Part shown: piece by piece, positions 8,605 through 16,129 of the stretch | How the letters are laid out: the number at the start of each line of letters is the position of its first letter | Numbering within the stretch: the first letter of the stretch is position 1 | NCBI GenBank assembly: GCA_963749895.1 | Contig: CAVVOG010000003.1 | Span: 930,001 to 994,000 of the forward strand | Source: AC-51 sp963749895 | Lineage (GTDB): Bacteria; Actinomycetota; UBA4738; HRBIN12 | DNA: 64,000 nucleotides | Direction of reading: 5' to 3' | Notes under the pieces: generated by a model | Told to the model about the DNA's origin: nothing | Databases searched by the model: none | What the model saw: the letters and a program-made list of their open reading frames with translations, nothing else | Program-made: the position numbers and the translations under genes

Positions 8605-9882
8605 CTACCCGCTCTCCGGTTCCGGCCGGGAGGGACCTGCGCCGGGGCGCCATCCACGCCCCTCCTCGCCCTGCCCGGACGGCTCGTAGTAGCGGGTCCC
8701 TTCGAACCGAGGCGGCCGATACGCCTGCTCGACGTGGTGGTCGGGATGGTCGTGGGGGTAGCGGTACCCCTTCCCGTGGCCGAGCTGCTGCGCGCCCTTG
8801 TAGCTCGCGTCGCGCAGGTGCGATGGCACCGGATCGGCGCTCGCGGCGTCCGCCAGAGCGGCGCCGATCGCCGTGTAGACGCTGTTGGACTTCGGCGCAC
8901 GCGCCAGGTAGACGGTCGCCTGGGCCAGGTTCAGCCGAGCCTCGGGCAGGCCGACGTGTTCGACCGCATGAGCGGCCGCGACGGCTTGGAGCAGGGCCAT
9001 CGGGTCCGCGAGACCGACGTCCTCGCTGGCATGCACGATCAGCCGCCGCGCGATGAACCGGGGATCCTCGCCGGCCTCGATCATCCGGGCGAGCCAGAAC
9101 AGGGCGGCATCCGGGTCGGAACCCCGGATCGACTTGATGAACGCACTGATCACGTCGTAGTGGGCGTCGCCCTGCCGGTCGTAGACGACGGCCTTGCGCT
9201 GCACCGCATCCGAGGCCAAGGCGAGGGAGATCTGCTCCTCCCCCGCCGCCTGCGCGGCGAGCGCGGAGGCCTCCAGACCCGTCAGGGCCATCCGCGCATC
9301 ACCCCCCGCGATCGTGACCAGGTGCTCGAGCGCGTCGTCGTCGATCGACAGATCGAGGGTGCCCAGACCGCGCTCCTCGTCGCTCAGGGCCCGTCGCACC
9401 AGGGCCTTGAGGTCGTCGGCGTCCAGCGCCTCGAGGCGCATCAGGAGGCACCGCGACAGCAACGGCGTGTTCAGCGAGAAGTAGGGGTTCTCGGTCGTCG
9501 CCCCGATCAGGGTGATCGTCCCGTCCTCGACGGCCGGCAGCAAGACGTCCTGCTGTGCCTTCGACCACCGGTGGACCTCGTCGACGAACAGCACCGTCTT
9601 GAACAGGGTGCCGGCCCGGGCGCCGTCCATCACCTTGCGCGCATCCGCGACGCCCGACGAGACGGCCGACAGCGTCACGAGCTGCGCACCGACGGCCTCG
9701 GCCAGCAGGTGTGCGAGCGTGGTCTTGCCGGTGCCGGCCGGGCCCCACAGGATCAGCGACGGCAGCACCCCGCGTTCGATCAGCTTCGACAGGGCGCGGC
9801 CGGGTCCCACGAGGTGCGTCTGCCCGACGAACTCCGCGGGGGTCCGCGGCCGCATCCGTGCGGCGAGGGGCTGGTCGCTCAT
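8605..9882 (-). CDS. rarA: replication-associated recombination AAA ATPase RarA (MgsA family)
   Basis: AAA+ ATPase related to clamp-loader subunits, acting at stalled replication forks. Walker A is GPAGTGKTT (47–55), the Walker B segment is FVDEVHRW (99–106), and a sensor GATTENPYFSLN and arginine-finger region SRC follow. The C-terminal MgsA tetramerisation domain includes KSIRGSDPDAALFWLARM. The ATG at 9882 overlaps the stop of the next gene upstream (ATGA) and gives the usual 425 residues; longer in-frame starts lie inside that gene. Confidence 0.94.
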   Translation of the reverse strand: MSDQPLAARMRPRTPAEFVGQTHLVGPGRALSKLIERGVLPSLILWGPAGTGKTTLAHLLAEAVGAQLVTLSAVSSGVADARKVMDGARAGTLFKTVLFVDEVHRWSKAQQDVLLPAVEDGTITLIGATTENPYFSLNTPLLSRCLLMRLEALDADDLKALVRRALSDEERGLGTLDLSIDDDALEHLVTIAGGDARMALTGLEASALAAQAAGEEQISLALASDAVQRKAVVYDRQGDAHYDVISAFIKSIRGSDPDAALFWLARMIEAGEDPRFIARRLIVHASEDVGLADPMALLQAVAAAHAVEHVGLPEARLNLAQATVYLARAPKSNSVYTAIGAALADAASADPVPSHLRDASYKGAQQLGHGKGYRYPHDHPDHHVEQAYRPPRFEGTRYYEPSGQGEEGRGWRPGAGPSRPEPESG

Positions 9883-10280
9883 GCCATCGTCGTGACGCGC
9901 TCGGGGCGGATCCGCAGGAGCACCCGTCGCTCGCGCTCCCCCGCCGCGAACGGCCACGCGACGCCGTCGTAGGCGCGCGACAGCGCGTCGATGTGCTCGG
10001 CCGCCTCGGCACCGGTCGTCTCGCCGACGACGCGCCCTCGGACCGCGAACGCGAGGAACGGCTCAGACGAGACGTGCACCGCGAGCGCGACGCGCGGGTC
10101 ATGGCGGAGGTTCCGGAGCTTCACCGTGCCCTCGGTCGTGTTGATCCGGATCAGACCGTCGTCGGTGTCCGCCCAGATCGGGACGACGTGGGGCGACCCG
10201 TCGGGGGCGCTCGTGGCGACGAAGACCACGTGGGGCGCGCGCACGTAGGGCTCGACGGCGTCCCACCCCTGGGCGCTCAC
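9879..10280 (-). CDS. pyridoxamine 5'-phosphate oxidase-fold protein (probable flavin/F420-binding)
   Basis: A 133-residue split-barrel protein. The PPOX family signature is visible as VVFVATSAPDGSPHVVPIWA, followed by LRNLRHDPRVALAVH. Members of this size in actinobacteria bind FMN or F420 and reduce diverse substrates, or bind haem; the substrate cannot be told from sequence. The start is GTG at 10280, overlapping the aspS stop by 4 nt, and the end overlaps the rarA start. The frame stays open far upstream into aspS, but that part is not coding. Confidence 0.8.
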   Translation of the reverse strand: MSAQGWDAVEPYVRAPHVVFVATSAPDGSPHVVPIWADTDDGLIRINTTEGTVKLRNLRHDPRVALAVHVSSEPFLAFAVRGRVVGETTGAEAAEHIDALSRAYDGVAWPFAAGERERRVLLRIRPERVTTMA

Positions 10281-12085
10281 GCCGGCTCCTCGGCCCCCTC
10301 CGGTTGGATCCCCGGGCGGAGCTGGAGACCGACCTCCCTGAGCTGGGCGTCGTCGACGGTCGCCGGAGCGCCCGTCAGAGGATCCTGGCCGGATTGCGCC
10401 TTCGGGAACGCGGTGACGTCGCGCAGCGACTCCTTGCCGGCGAGGATCATCACGAGGCGGTCGAGCCCCATCGCGATCCCGCCGTGGGGCGGCGCTCCGT
10501 AGGTGAACGCCCGCAGGAGGTGCCCGAACTTCTCCTGCTGCTCCTCGTGGGACACGCCCAGGACGTCGAACACGGCCTGCTGGATGTCGGGGCGGTGGAT
10601 CCGGATGCTCCCGCCGCCGACCTCGAACCCGTTCATCACCAGGTCGTAGCCACGGCTCTTCGCGGTCTGCGGATCGAGGTCGTCGGTCGCCGGCGACGTG
10701 AACGGGTGATGCACCGAGACCCACTTGCCCTCGTCGTCGGACCACTCGAACAGGGGCGGCTCGACGAGCCAGCACAGCGACCAGCTGTTCTCGGGGATCA
10801 GGTCCAGGCGCGTCGCGAGATCGCGGCGCAGACCGTCGAGGGCGACGTTCGCACGGTCGACCCGGTCGGCGACGATGCACACCAGGTCCCCCGGCTCGGC
10901 GCCCGTGCGCTCGAGGACGCCGGCGACCTCCTCGGGGCTCAGGTACTTCTCGACCGGCGACCGCACCGCACCGCCGTCCTCGACGACGATCCACACGAGC
11001 CCCGCTGCCCCGCGGCCCTTCGCGTCTTCGACGAGCTTGTCGAGATCCTTGCGGCTGAACGTCGCGCCGGCGCCCGGCGCGCACAGCGCCTTGATCGCCC
11101 CGTCCTCGGTGGCCGCCACCCCCGCGAACGCGTTGAAGCCCGACCCGGCGAACAGGTCGGTGAGGCTCACGAGCTCGAGGCCGTAGCGGAGGTCCGCCTT
11201 GTCGGAGCCGAAGCGGTCCATCATGTCGTGATAGGTCATCCGCGGGAACGGCAGGGGGACCTCGACGTCGTGCACCTCGCGCAGGATCCGCGCGTACAGG
11301 GGCTCGATCACCGCGAAGACGTCGTCTTCGTCGATGAACGACATCTCGACGTCGAGCTGCGTGAACTCGAACCCTCGATCGGCCCGTGGGTTCTCGTCGC
11401 GCATGCATCGGACGATCTGGTAGTAGCGATCCTGCCCGGCGACCATCAGCAGCTGCTTCAGCTGCTGCGGCGACTGCGGCAACGCGTAGAACGTCCCGGG
11501 GTACATCCGCGACGGGACCAGGAAGTCGCGGGCTCCCTCGGGCGTGGCCCTCGTGAGGATCGGGGTCTCGACGTCGAGGAAGCCGAGCGAGTCCATGTGG
11601 TCGCGCATGATCGAGGTGACCCGGTGCCGCAGCCCGAGCATCGCCGTCATCTCGGGGCGCCGGAGGTCCAGGTAGCGGTACTCCAGCCGAAGCAGCTCGT
11701 CGGCCTCGATCCGATCCTCGATCACGAACGGTGGGGTCTCGGCCTTCGACAGCACCTCGAGCGCGGTGGCGTGGACCTCGATCTCGCCGGTCCCGAGGCT
11801 CGGATTCACCATCCCCTCGGGGCGCATCCTGACCTCACCGGTCACGCGCACGACCCACTCGCCGCGCAGATCCTGCGCGGTCGCGTGCGCCTCGGCGCGC
11901 TCTGGGCCGAACACGACCTGCACGAACCCCGCCCGGTCCCGCAGGTCGATGAAGGTGACGCCGCCGTGGTCGCGCCGGTGCGCCACCCAGCCGCACAAGG
12001 TGACCTCCTCGCCGGCGTGACCGGCCCGCAGCTCGCCGCCGGCGTGCGTCCGCATCGCCGTGCGCAGGATCGAAGGTTCGCTCAT
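10277..12085 (-). CDS. aspS: aspartyl-tRNA synthetase, probably non-discriminating (Asp/Asn)
   Basis: Class IIb synthetase of 602 residues with the OB-fold anticodon-binding domain (CGWVAHRRDHGG near residue 35), class II motifs (SPQQLKQLLMV, RCMRDENPRADR, and GGIAMGLDRLVM near the end) and the bacterial GAD insertion. In the anticodon-binding domain a His (RRDHGG) and a Gly (RPEGMVN) stand where discriminating enzymes such as E. coli's have Leu and Lys. His/Gly at these sites is linked to non-discriminating enzymes that also charge tRNA-Asn, which then needs GatCAB. It overlaps hisS by 4 nt. Confidence 0.95.
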   Translation of the reverse strand: MSEPSILRTAMRTHAGGELRAGHAGEEVTLCGWVAHRRDHGGVTFIDLRDRAGFVQVVFGPERAEAHATAQDLRGEWVVRVTGEVRMRPEGMVNPSLGTGEIEVHATALEVLSKAETPPFVIEDRIEADELLRLEYRYLDLRRPEMTAMLGLRHRVTSIMRDHMDSLGFLDVETPILTRATPEGARDFLVPSRMYPGTFYALPQSPQQLKQLLMVAGQDRYYQIVRCMRDENPRADRGFEFTQLDVEMSFIDEDDVFAVIEPLYARILREVHDVEVPLPFPRMTYHDMMDRFGSDKADLRYGLELVSLTDLFAGSGFNAFAGVAATEDGAIKALCAPGAGATFSRKDLDKLVEDAKGRGAAGLVWIVVEDGGAVRSPVEKYLSPEEVAGVLERTGAEPGDLVCIVADRVDRANVALDGLRRDLATRLDLIPENSWSLCWLVEPPLFEWSDDEGKWVSVHHPFTSPATDDLDPQTAKSRGYDLVMNGFEVGGGSIRIHRPDIQQAVFDVLGVSHEEQQEKFGHLLRAFTYGAPPHGGIAMGLDRLVMILAGKESLRDVTAFPKAQSGQDPLTGAPATVDDAQLREVGLQLRPGIQPEGAEEPA

Positions 12086-13359
12086 CTCTCGTCCGTCCAG
12101 TCGTCGAGTCTCGTCAACCAGCGGACCACGTCGTCCGCCGGCACCGTCTTCTGGATCCCGTCCGCCAGGCGCCGGAGGGTCACCGTTCCTTCCGCGAGCT
12201 CGCGCTCGCCGACGATCGCCACGAACGACGCGCCCGAACGGTCGGCCAGCTTCATCTGCGCCTTCATCGGGCGATCGTCGAACGGGAGGTCGGCCGACAA
12301 GCCGGCGGCCCGCAGGTCGCGGACGAGGCCCCGTCCGCGGTCCCGCGCGTCGTCGCCGAGCGCCACCACGTAGCAGCGCAGGGGCGGTTCGGACGGCGCC
12401 TCGAGGCCCTCCTCGTCGACGGCGAGGAGCACGCGTTCGAGCCCCATGCCGAACCCCACGCCCGGCACGGGCGATCCACCGAGCGCCTCGGCGAGCCCGT
12501 CGTAGCGCCCACCACCGAACAGCGTCCCCTGCTGCTGGGACAGCCCCTCGGCCACGAACTCGAACGCGGTTCGCGTGTAGTAGTCGAGGCCCCGCACCAG
12601 GGTCGGGGTGATGCGGGCCTCGAGCCCGGCGTCTCGGAGCCCGGCTCGGACGGCCTCGAAGTGCGTCCCGCAGGGTTCGCAGAGGCGCTCCGTGATGCGC
12701 GGCGCGCCGGCCGCGACCTCGCGGCAGGCTTCGTCCTTGCAGTCCAGGACCCGCAGGGGGTTCTCGGCGAAGCGCTCGCGGTGCTCGTCACGCAACCGGT
12801 CGCGCCGCGATCCGAGGTACGCGACCAGCTCGTCGCGGTACGCGGGCCGACACGCGTCGTCGCCGATCGAGTTCAGCTCCAGCCGGTACCGCGTGAGGCC
12901 CAGGCCGCGCAGCAAGGCGTCGCCGACGACGATCGTCTCGACGTCGGCTCCCGGGCTCTCGACGCCGAAGACCTCGACCCCGAACTGACGGTGCTCCCGG
13001 TACCGCCCCGCCTGCGGTCGCGCGTACCGGTACATCCGCGTCAGGTAGTAGGCCTTGAAGGGCGCGCCGAGCTCGTGACGGCGGCCGAGGTACGCGCGCA
13101 TCACCGGCGCCGTCCCTTCCGGTCGCAGCGTGAGCTGCCGATCCCCCCGGTCGACGAAGGTGTACATCTCCTTCGACACGACGTCGCTGGTCTCGCCCGA
13201 GGTCCTCGCGAACAGCTCCGTCGCCTCGAAGCCAGGCGTCTCGACGTACCGGTAGCCGTACAGGCGCGCGAGCGACGCGGCGCGGTCGTAGAGGCCGCGC
13301 ATCCGGCTCCCGTCGGGGGGAAGCAGGTCCTGGGTCCCGCGAGGGGGCGCCGTGTCCAT
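12082..13359 (-). CDS. hisS: histidyl-tRNA synthetase
   Basis: Charges tRNA-His. The 425-residue class II enzyme begins with PPRGTQDLLP, has motif 2 region LTLRPEGTAPVMRAY, the HisA-type signature LVRGLDYYTRTAFE, and motif 3 in GVGFGMGLERVL, then the C-terminal anticodon-binding domain. Length and motifs are complete. It overlaps aspS by 4 nt and the metallo-hydrolase gene by 1 nt. Confidence 0.96.
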   Translation of the reverse strand: MDTAPPRGTQDLLPPDGSRMRGLYDRAASLARLYGYRYVETPGFEATELFARTSGETSDVVSKEMYTFVDRGDRQLTLRPEGTAPVMRAYLGRRHELGAPFKAYYLTRMYRYARPQAGRYREHRQFGVEVFGVESPGADVETIVVGDALLRGLGLTRYRLELNSIGDDACRPAYRDELVAYLGSRRDRLRDEHRERFAENPLRVLDCKDEACREVAAGAPRITERLCEPCGTHFEAVRAGLRDAGLEARITPTLVRGLDYYTRTAFEFVAEGLSQQQGTLFGGGRYDGLAEALGGSPVPGVGFGMGLERVLLAVDEEGLEAPSEPPLRCYVVALGDDARDRGRGLVRDLRAAGLSADLPFDDRPMKAQMKLADRSGASFVAIVGERELAEGTVTLRRLADGIQKTVPADDVVRWLTRLDDWTDER

Positions 13360-13985
13360 CAGCGGAGCCCCACCAGGAACGGGTTCGTCGATCGCTCACG
13401 TCCGACGGTCGTCTCCGGGCCATGCCCAGGAAGCGTCCGCAGGCCGTCGGGGAGCTCGAGGAACCGTCGGAGGCTCTGGACCATCGCGTCCGGATCCGAG
13501 TTCGGGAAGTCCGAACGCCCGATCGCGCCCGCGAACACCAGGTCACCGCTGAACACGAGGACGTCGCCACCCACGCGGAAGCAGCACGACCCCGGGGTGT
13601 GGCCCGGCGTGTGGATCACCTCCAGCTCGAAGCCGCCGAAGCGCAGCACGTCGCCGTCGTCGAAGGTCCGCAGGTCGGCGACCTCGGACAGCGGGTTCGG
13701 GAAGCCGGGACGCCATCCCTCGGGGTCGGTGTACGCCACGGCGTCGGCCGGGTGCACGAACACCGGTACGTCCGACCCGGCGAACGCCCCCGCGGCCTCG
13801 GCGTGGTCGCCGTGCGCATGCGTCAGCAGGACCGCCGCCGGGCTCTTCCCTGCGGCCGACAGCATGCCCCGAACGGTCTCGGGCTCGAAGCCGGGATCGA
13901 CGACGACGGCCTCATCGGAGCCGTCGGCAGCGACGATCCAGCAGTTCGTCCCGTACGGGTTGCGGTCGAAGACGTCCAGGAACAT
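13359..13985 (-). CDS. metallo-beta-lactamase-fold hydrolase (glyoxalase II-like)
   Basis: A 208-residue MBL-fold protein with the metal-binding motif LTHAHGDHAEAAG (THxHxDH), then HTPGHTPGSC, and FSGDLVFAGAIGRSDFP, with a late GHGPETTVGRE. This is the layout of hydroxyacylglutathione hydrolase-like proteins, which often sit next to hisS. The natural substrate, a thioester of glutathione or another thiol, cannot be determined here. It lies in the same leftward operon as hisS. Confidence 0.85.
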   Translation of the reverse strand: MFLDVFDRNPYGTNCWIVAADGSDEAVVVDPGFEPETVRGMLSAAGKSPAAVLLTHAHGDHAEAAGAFAGSDVPVFVHPADAVAYTDPEGWRPGFPNPLSEVADLRTFDDGDVLRFGGFELEVIHTPGHTPGSCCFRVGGDVLVFSGDLVFAGAIGRSDFPNSDPDAMVQSLRRFLELPDGLRTLPGHGPETTVGRERSTNPFLVGLR

Positions 13986-14007
13986 CGGAACGCCATGCTA
14001 CCCAGGC

Positions 14008-15651
14008 TCAGTCCTGCTGGCCGACCCGCTCCTCGACGACGCGGTGCGCTTCCTCGAGGCTCATCGAGAACCCCGTCACCGCCTGCAAGAAGTGATCGCG
14101 GTCGACCGCGAGGACGCGCGAGTCCCGGAGCGCCGTCACTGTCGCGGTGCGAGGCACGTCTCGAAGGAGCGCGATCTCACCGACGTGGTCGCCCTCACCG
14201 AGGACCGCGAGGTGCGCGTCGGCGCGGGACACGTCGAACGCACCGTCGGCGATCACGTAGAACCGGTCCCCGTGGTCGCCTTCCCTGATGAGCGTGGTGC
14301 CCGTCGCCACCGACATCGGCACGGCCACCTTCGCGAGGTGATCGATCGTCGGGACGTCCAGCGCCGCCAGCATCGGGACGCCTCGGAGCAGGTGCACGGC
14401 CTCGACCGGGACCACCGCCACGCGGTCGAGCCGACGGAGGCCGGGCTGTGAGAGCGCGACGATGCCCAGGAGGGCGAGCCCGACCACGGCGAACGCGATC
14501 CGCTCGCCGAGGATGTCGATCAGCACGGGGGCGGCGGCGGCACCGATCGCCGCCCCCGCCAGGACGATGCCGTCGAGGGCCCCGAGGACGCGCGACAGGA
14601 GGCGGTCCTCGACGATCCGCTGGAGGAGGGTCATGCCCGAGACGTCGGTGAGGTTGTTCCCCACCCCGACGAGGACCATCGCGAGGTACGCGGCAGTCGC
14701 CACACCGGATCCCGCCAAGATCACGAGGGGGACGCCCCACAGGACCAGACCGAGCCCGAACCAACGCGCGAGCTGCGGTCGTCCCACGAGGGTGAGGGTG
14801 ACCACCGCGCCCAGCAGCCCTCCGAATCCCACCGCCGCGGCGAGGTACCCGACACCCTGCTCCCCGAGCCCCAGGAGCGTGATCGACGCGACGACCACGA
14901 ACACAGAGAGGGCGCCGCGCACGATCGTCTGAGCGAAGAAGAGACCCACCACGAGTCGCGGATCGCGAGCCTTCACGATCGTCCGGATCCCCTCCAAGGC
15001 CTCCGCGAGCGGTCGCGACGCCGTCCGGGCACGCGCGAATCGAACGGGGGCGCGGATCGTGGCGATCATCACCGCCGCGACGAAGAAGACCACACCGCCA
15101 CCCACGAGCACCGGCGCGGGCCCCACGAGTGCCAGGAGCGCCCCACCGACGGCCGGGCCCAGCAGACCGCCGAACCCCTCGATCGTCGCGAGACCGACGT
15201 TCGCCGCCACCAACTCGTCTGGCTCGGTGGCGAGGGAGGGGAGCAGCGCGAACTGGATCGACCGGAGCGCGCTCGACGCCACCGCCGCCATCGCCATCGA
15301 TGCGTACACGGCGAGCGGCGGCCAGGACGACGCCACACCGATACCGGCGACGATGACGAACACGGCGCGCAGACCCTCCATCGTCGCCAGCACGCGCTCC
15401 CGCGGGAGTCGATCGCCGGGGAGCGCGAGGATCGGGGCGGCCACGGCCGAGGGCAAGAGCCGGAGGAGGGCCGCGAGGCCGACGCCGGCCGCACCCCCGA
15501 CGTCGAACGCGTACACGCCCAGGGCCACCGTGGTCGCGAGATCGCCCGTCACCGACAGGAACCACGCGATCTCCAGCCGACGCAGGGACGCGTTCGAGAA
15601 CGCGCGTCCGGCCGCCCGGAGGCCGTCCAGCATCCTCGCCGGCCACTCCAT
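14008..15651 (-). CDS. MFS transporter fused to a C-terminal cyclic-nucleotide-binding domain
   Basis: A 547-residue fusion. Residues about 20–400 form an MFS_3-type membrane domain with roughly 10–12 hydrophobic segments. Residues about 420–540 form a cNMP-binding domain with the phosphate-binding cassette GEIALLRDVPRTATV (491–505), matching the conserved GE-[IL]-ALL-x-PRTATV pattern with the ligand Arg. Transport could therefore be gated by cAMP or a similar ligand at the cytoplasmic side. The transported substrate is unknown. It stands between the hisS group and dtd, on the same strand. Confidence 0.85.
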   Translation of the reverse strand: MEWPARMLDGLRAAGRAFSNASLRRLEIAWFLSVTGDLATTVALGVYAFDVGGAAGVGLAALLRLLPSAVAAPILALPGDRLPRERVLATMEGLRAVFVIVAGIGVASSWPPLAVYASMAMAAVASSALRSIQFALLPSLATEPDELVAANVGLATIEGFGGLLGPAVGGALLALVGPAPVLVGGGVVFFVAAVMIATIRAPVRFARARTASRPLAEALEGIRTIVKARDPRLVVGLFFAQTIVRGALSVFVVVASITLLGLGEQGVGYLAAAVGFGGLLGAVVTLTLVGRPQLARWFGLGLVLWGVPLVILAGSGVATAAYLAMVLVGVGNNLTDVSGMTLLQRIVEDRLLSRVLGALDGIVLAGAAIGAAAAPVLIDILGERIAFAVVGLALLGIVALSQPGLRRLDRVAVVPVEAVHLLRGVPMLAALDVPTIDHLAKVAVPMSVATGTTLIREGDHGDRFYVIADGAFDVSRADAHLAVLGEGDHVGEIALLRDVPRTATVTALRDSRVLAVDRDHFLQAVTGFSMSLEEAHRVVEERVGQQD

Positions 15652-15691
15652 AAGGACCGCGAAGGCTAGCAGGGCCCGTCGACGTCGGCGC

Positions 15692-16129
15692 TCATGCCTC
15701 GAACGTCAGCGTGAACGGGCCGTCGTTCACGAGCTCGACCGCCATCTCAGCGCCGAACTCCCCTCGACCCACGCGCACACCGCGAGCCTCCAACGCGGAG
15801 GCGAAGACGTCCACCAGCGCCGCGGCCTCGTCGGGGTCGGCGGCATCGACGAACGACGGCCGTCGCCCCTTCCGGGTGTCGGCGTACAGGGTGAACTGCG
15901 AGACGACGAGGACCTGGCCGCCGACGTCGGCCAGCGCGAGGTTCGTCTTGCCGTCGGCATCGCGGAAGATCCGCAGCCCCGCGATCTTCTCGGCGAGCCG
16001 GTCCGCGTGCGCCGCGGTGTCGGCGCGACCGACCCCGACCAGCAGCAGGAACCCTCGGTCGATCGACGCGACCTCGCGGCCGGCGACGTGCACGCTCGCG
16101 CGGGCGACACGCTGCAGGACGACGCGCAC
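15692..16129 (-). CDS. dtd: D-aminoacyl-tRNA deacylase
   Basis: Removes D-amino acids (and glycine mischarged on tRNA-Ala) from tRNA. The 145-residue protein starts MRVVLQRVARASV and has both DTD signature motifs, SQFTLYADTRKGRRPSF in the middle and NDGPFT near the C-terminus (canonical NxGPxT). Normal length. Its start overlaps the stop of the RSH gene by 1 nt, a common rel–dtd arrangement. Confidence 0.95.
   Translation of the reverse strand: MRVVLQRVARASVHVAGREVASIDRGFLLLVGVGRADTAAHADRLAEKIAGLRIFRDADGKTNLALADVGGQVLVVSQFTLYADTRKGRRPSFVDAADPDEAAALVDVFASALEARGVRVGRGEFGAEMAVELVNDGPFTLTFEA

Noticed and set aside
10304..12373. Rightward open frame opposite aspS and hisS
   Set aside because: Antisense shadow; it crosses the well-supported aspS/hisS junction.
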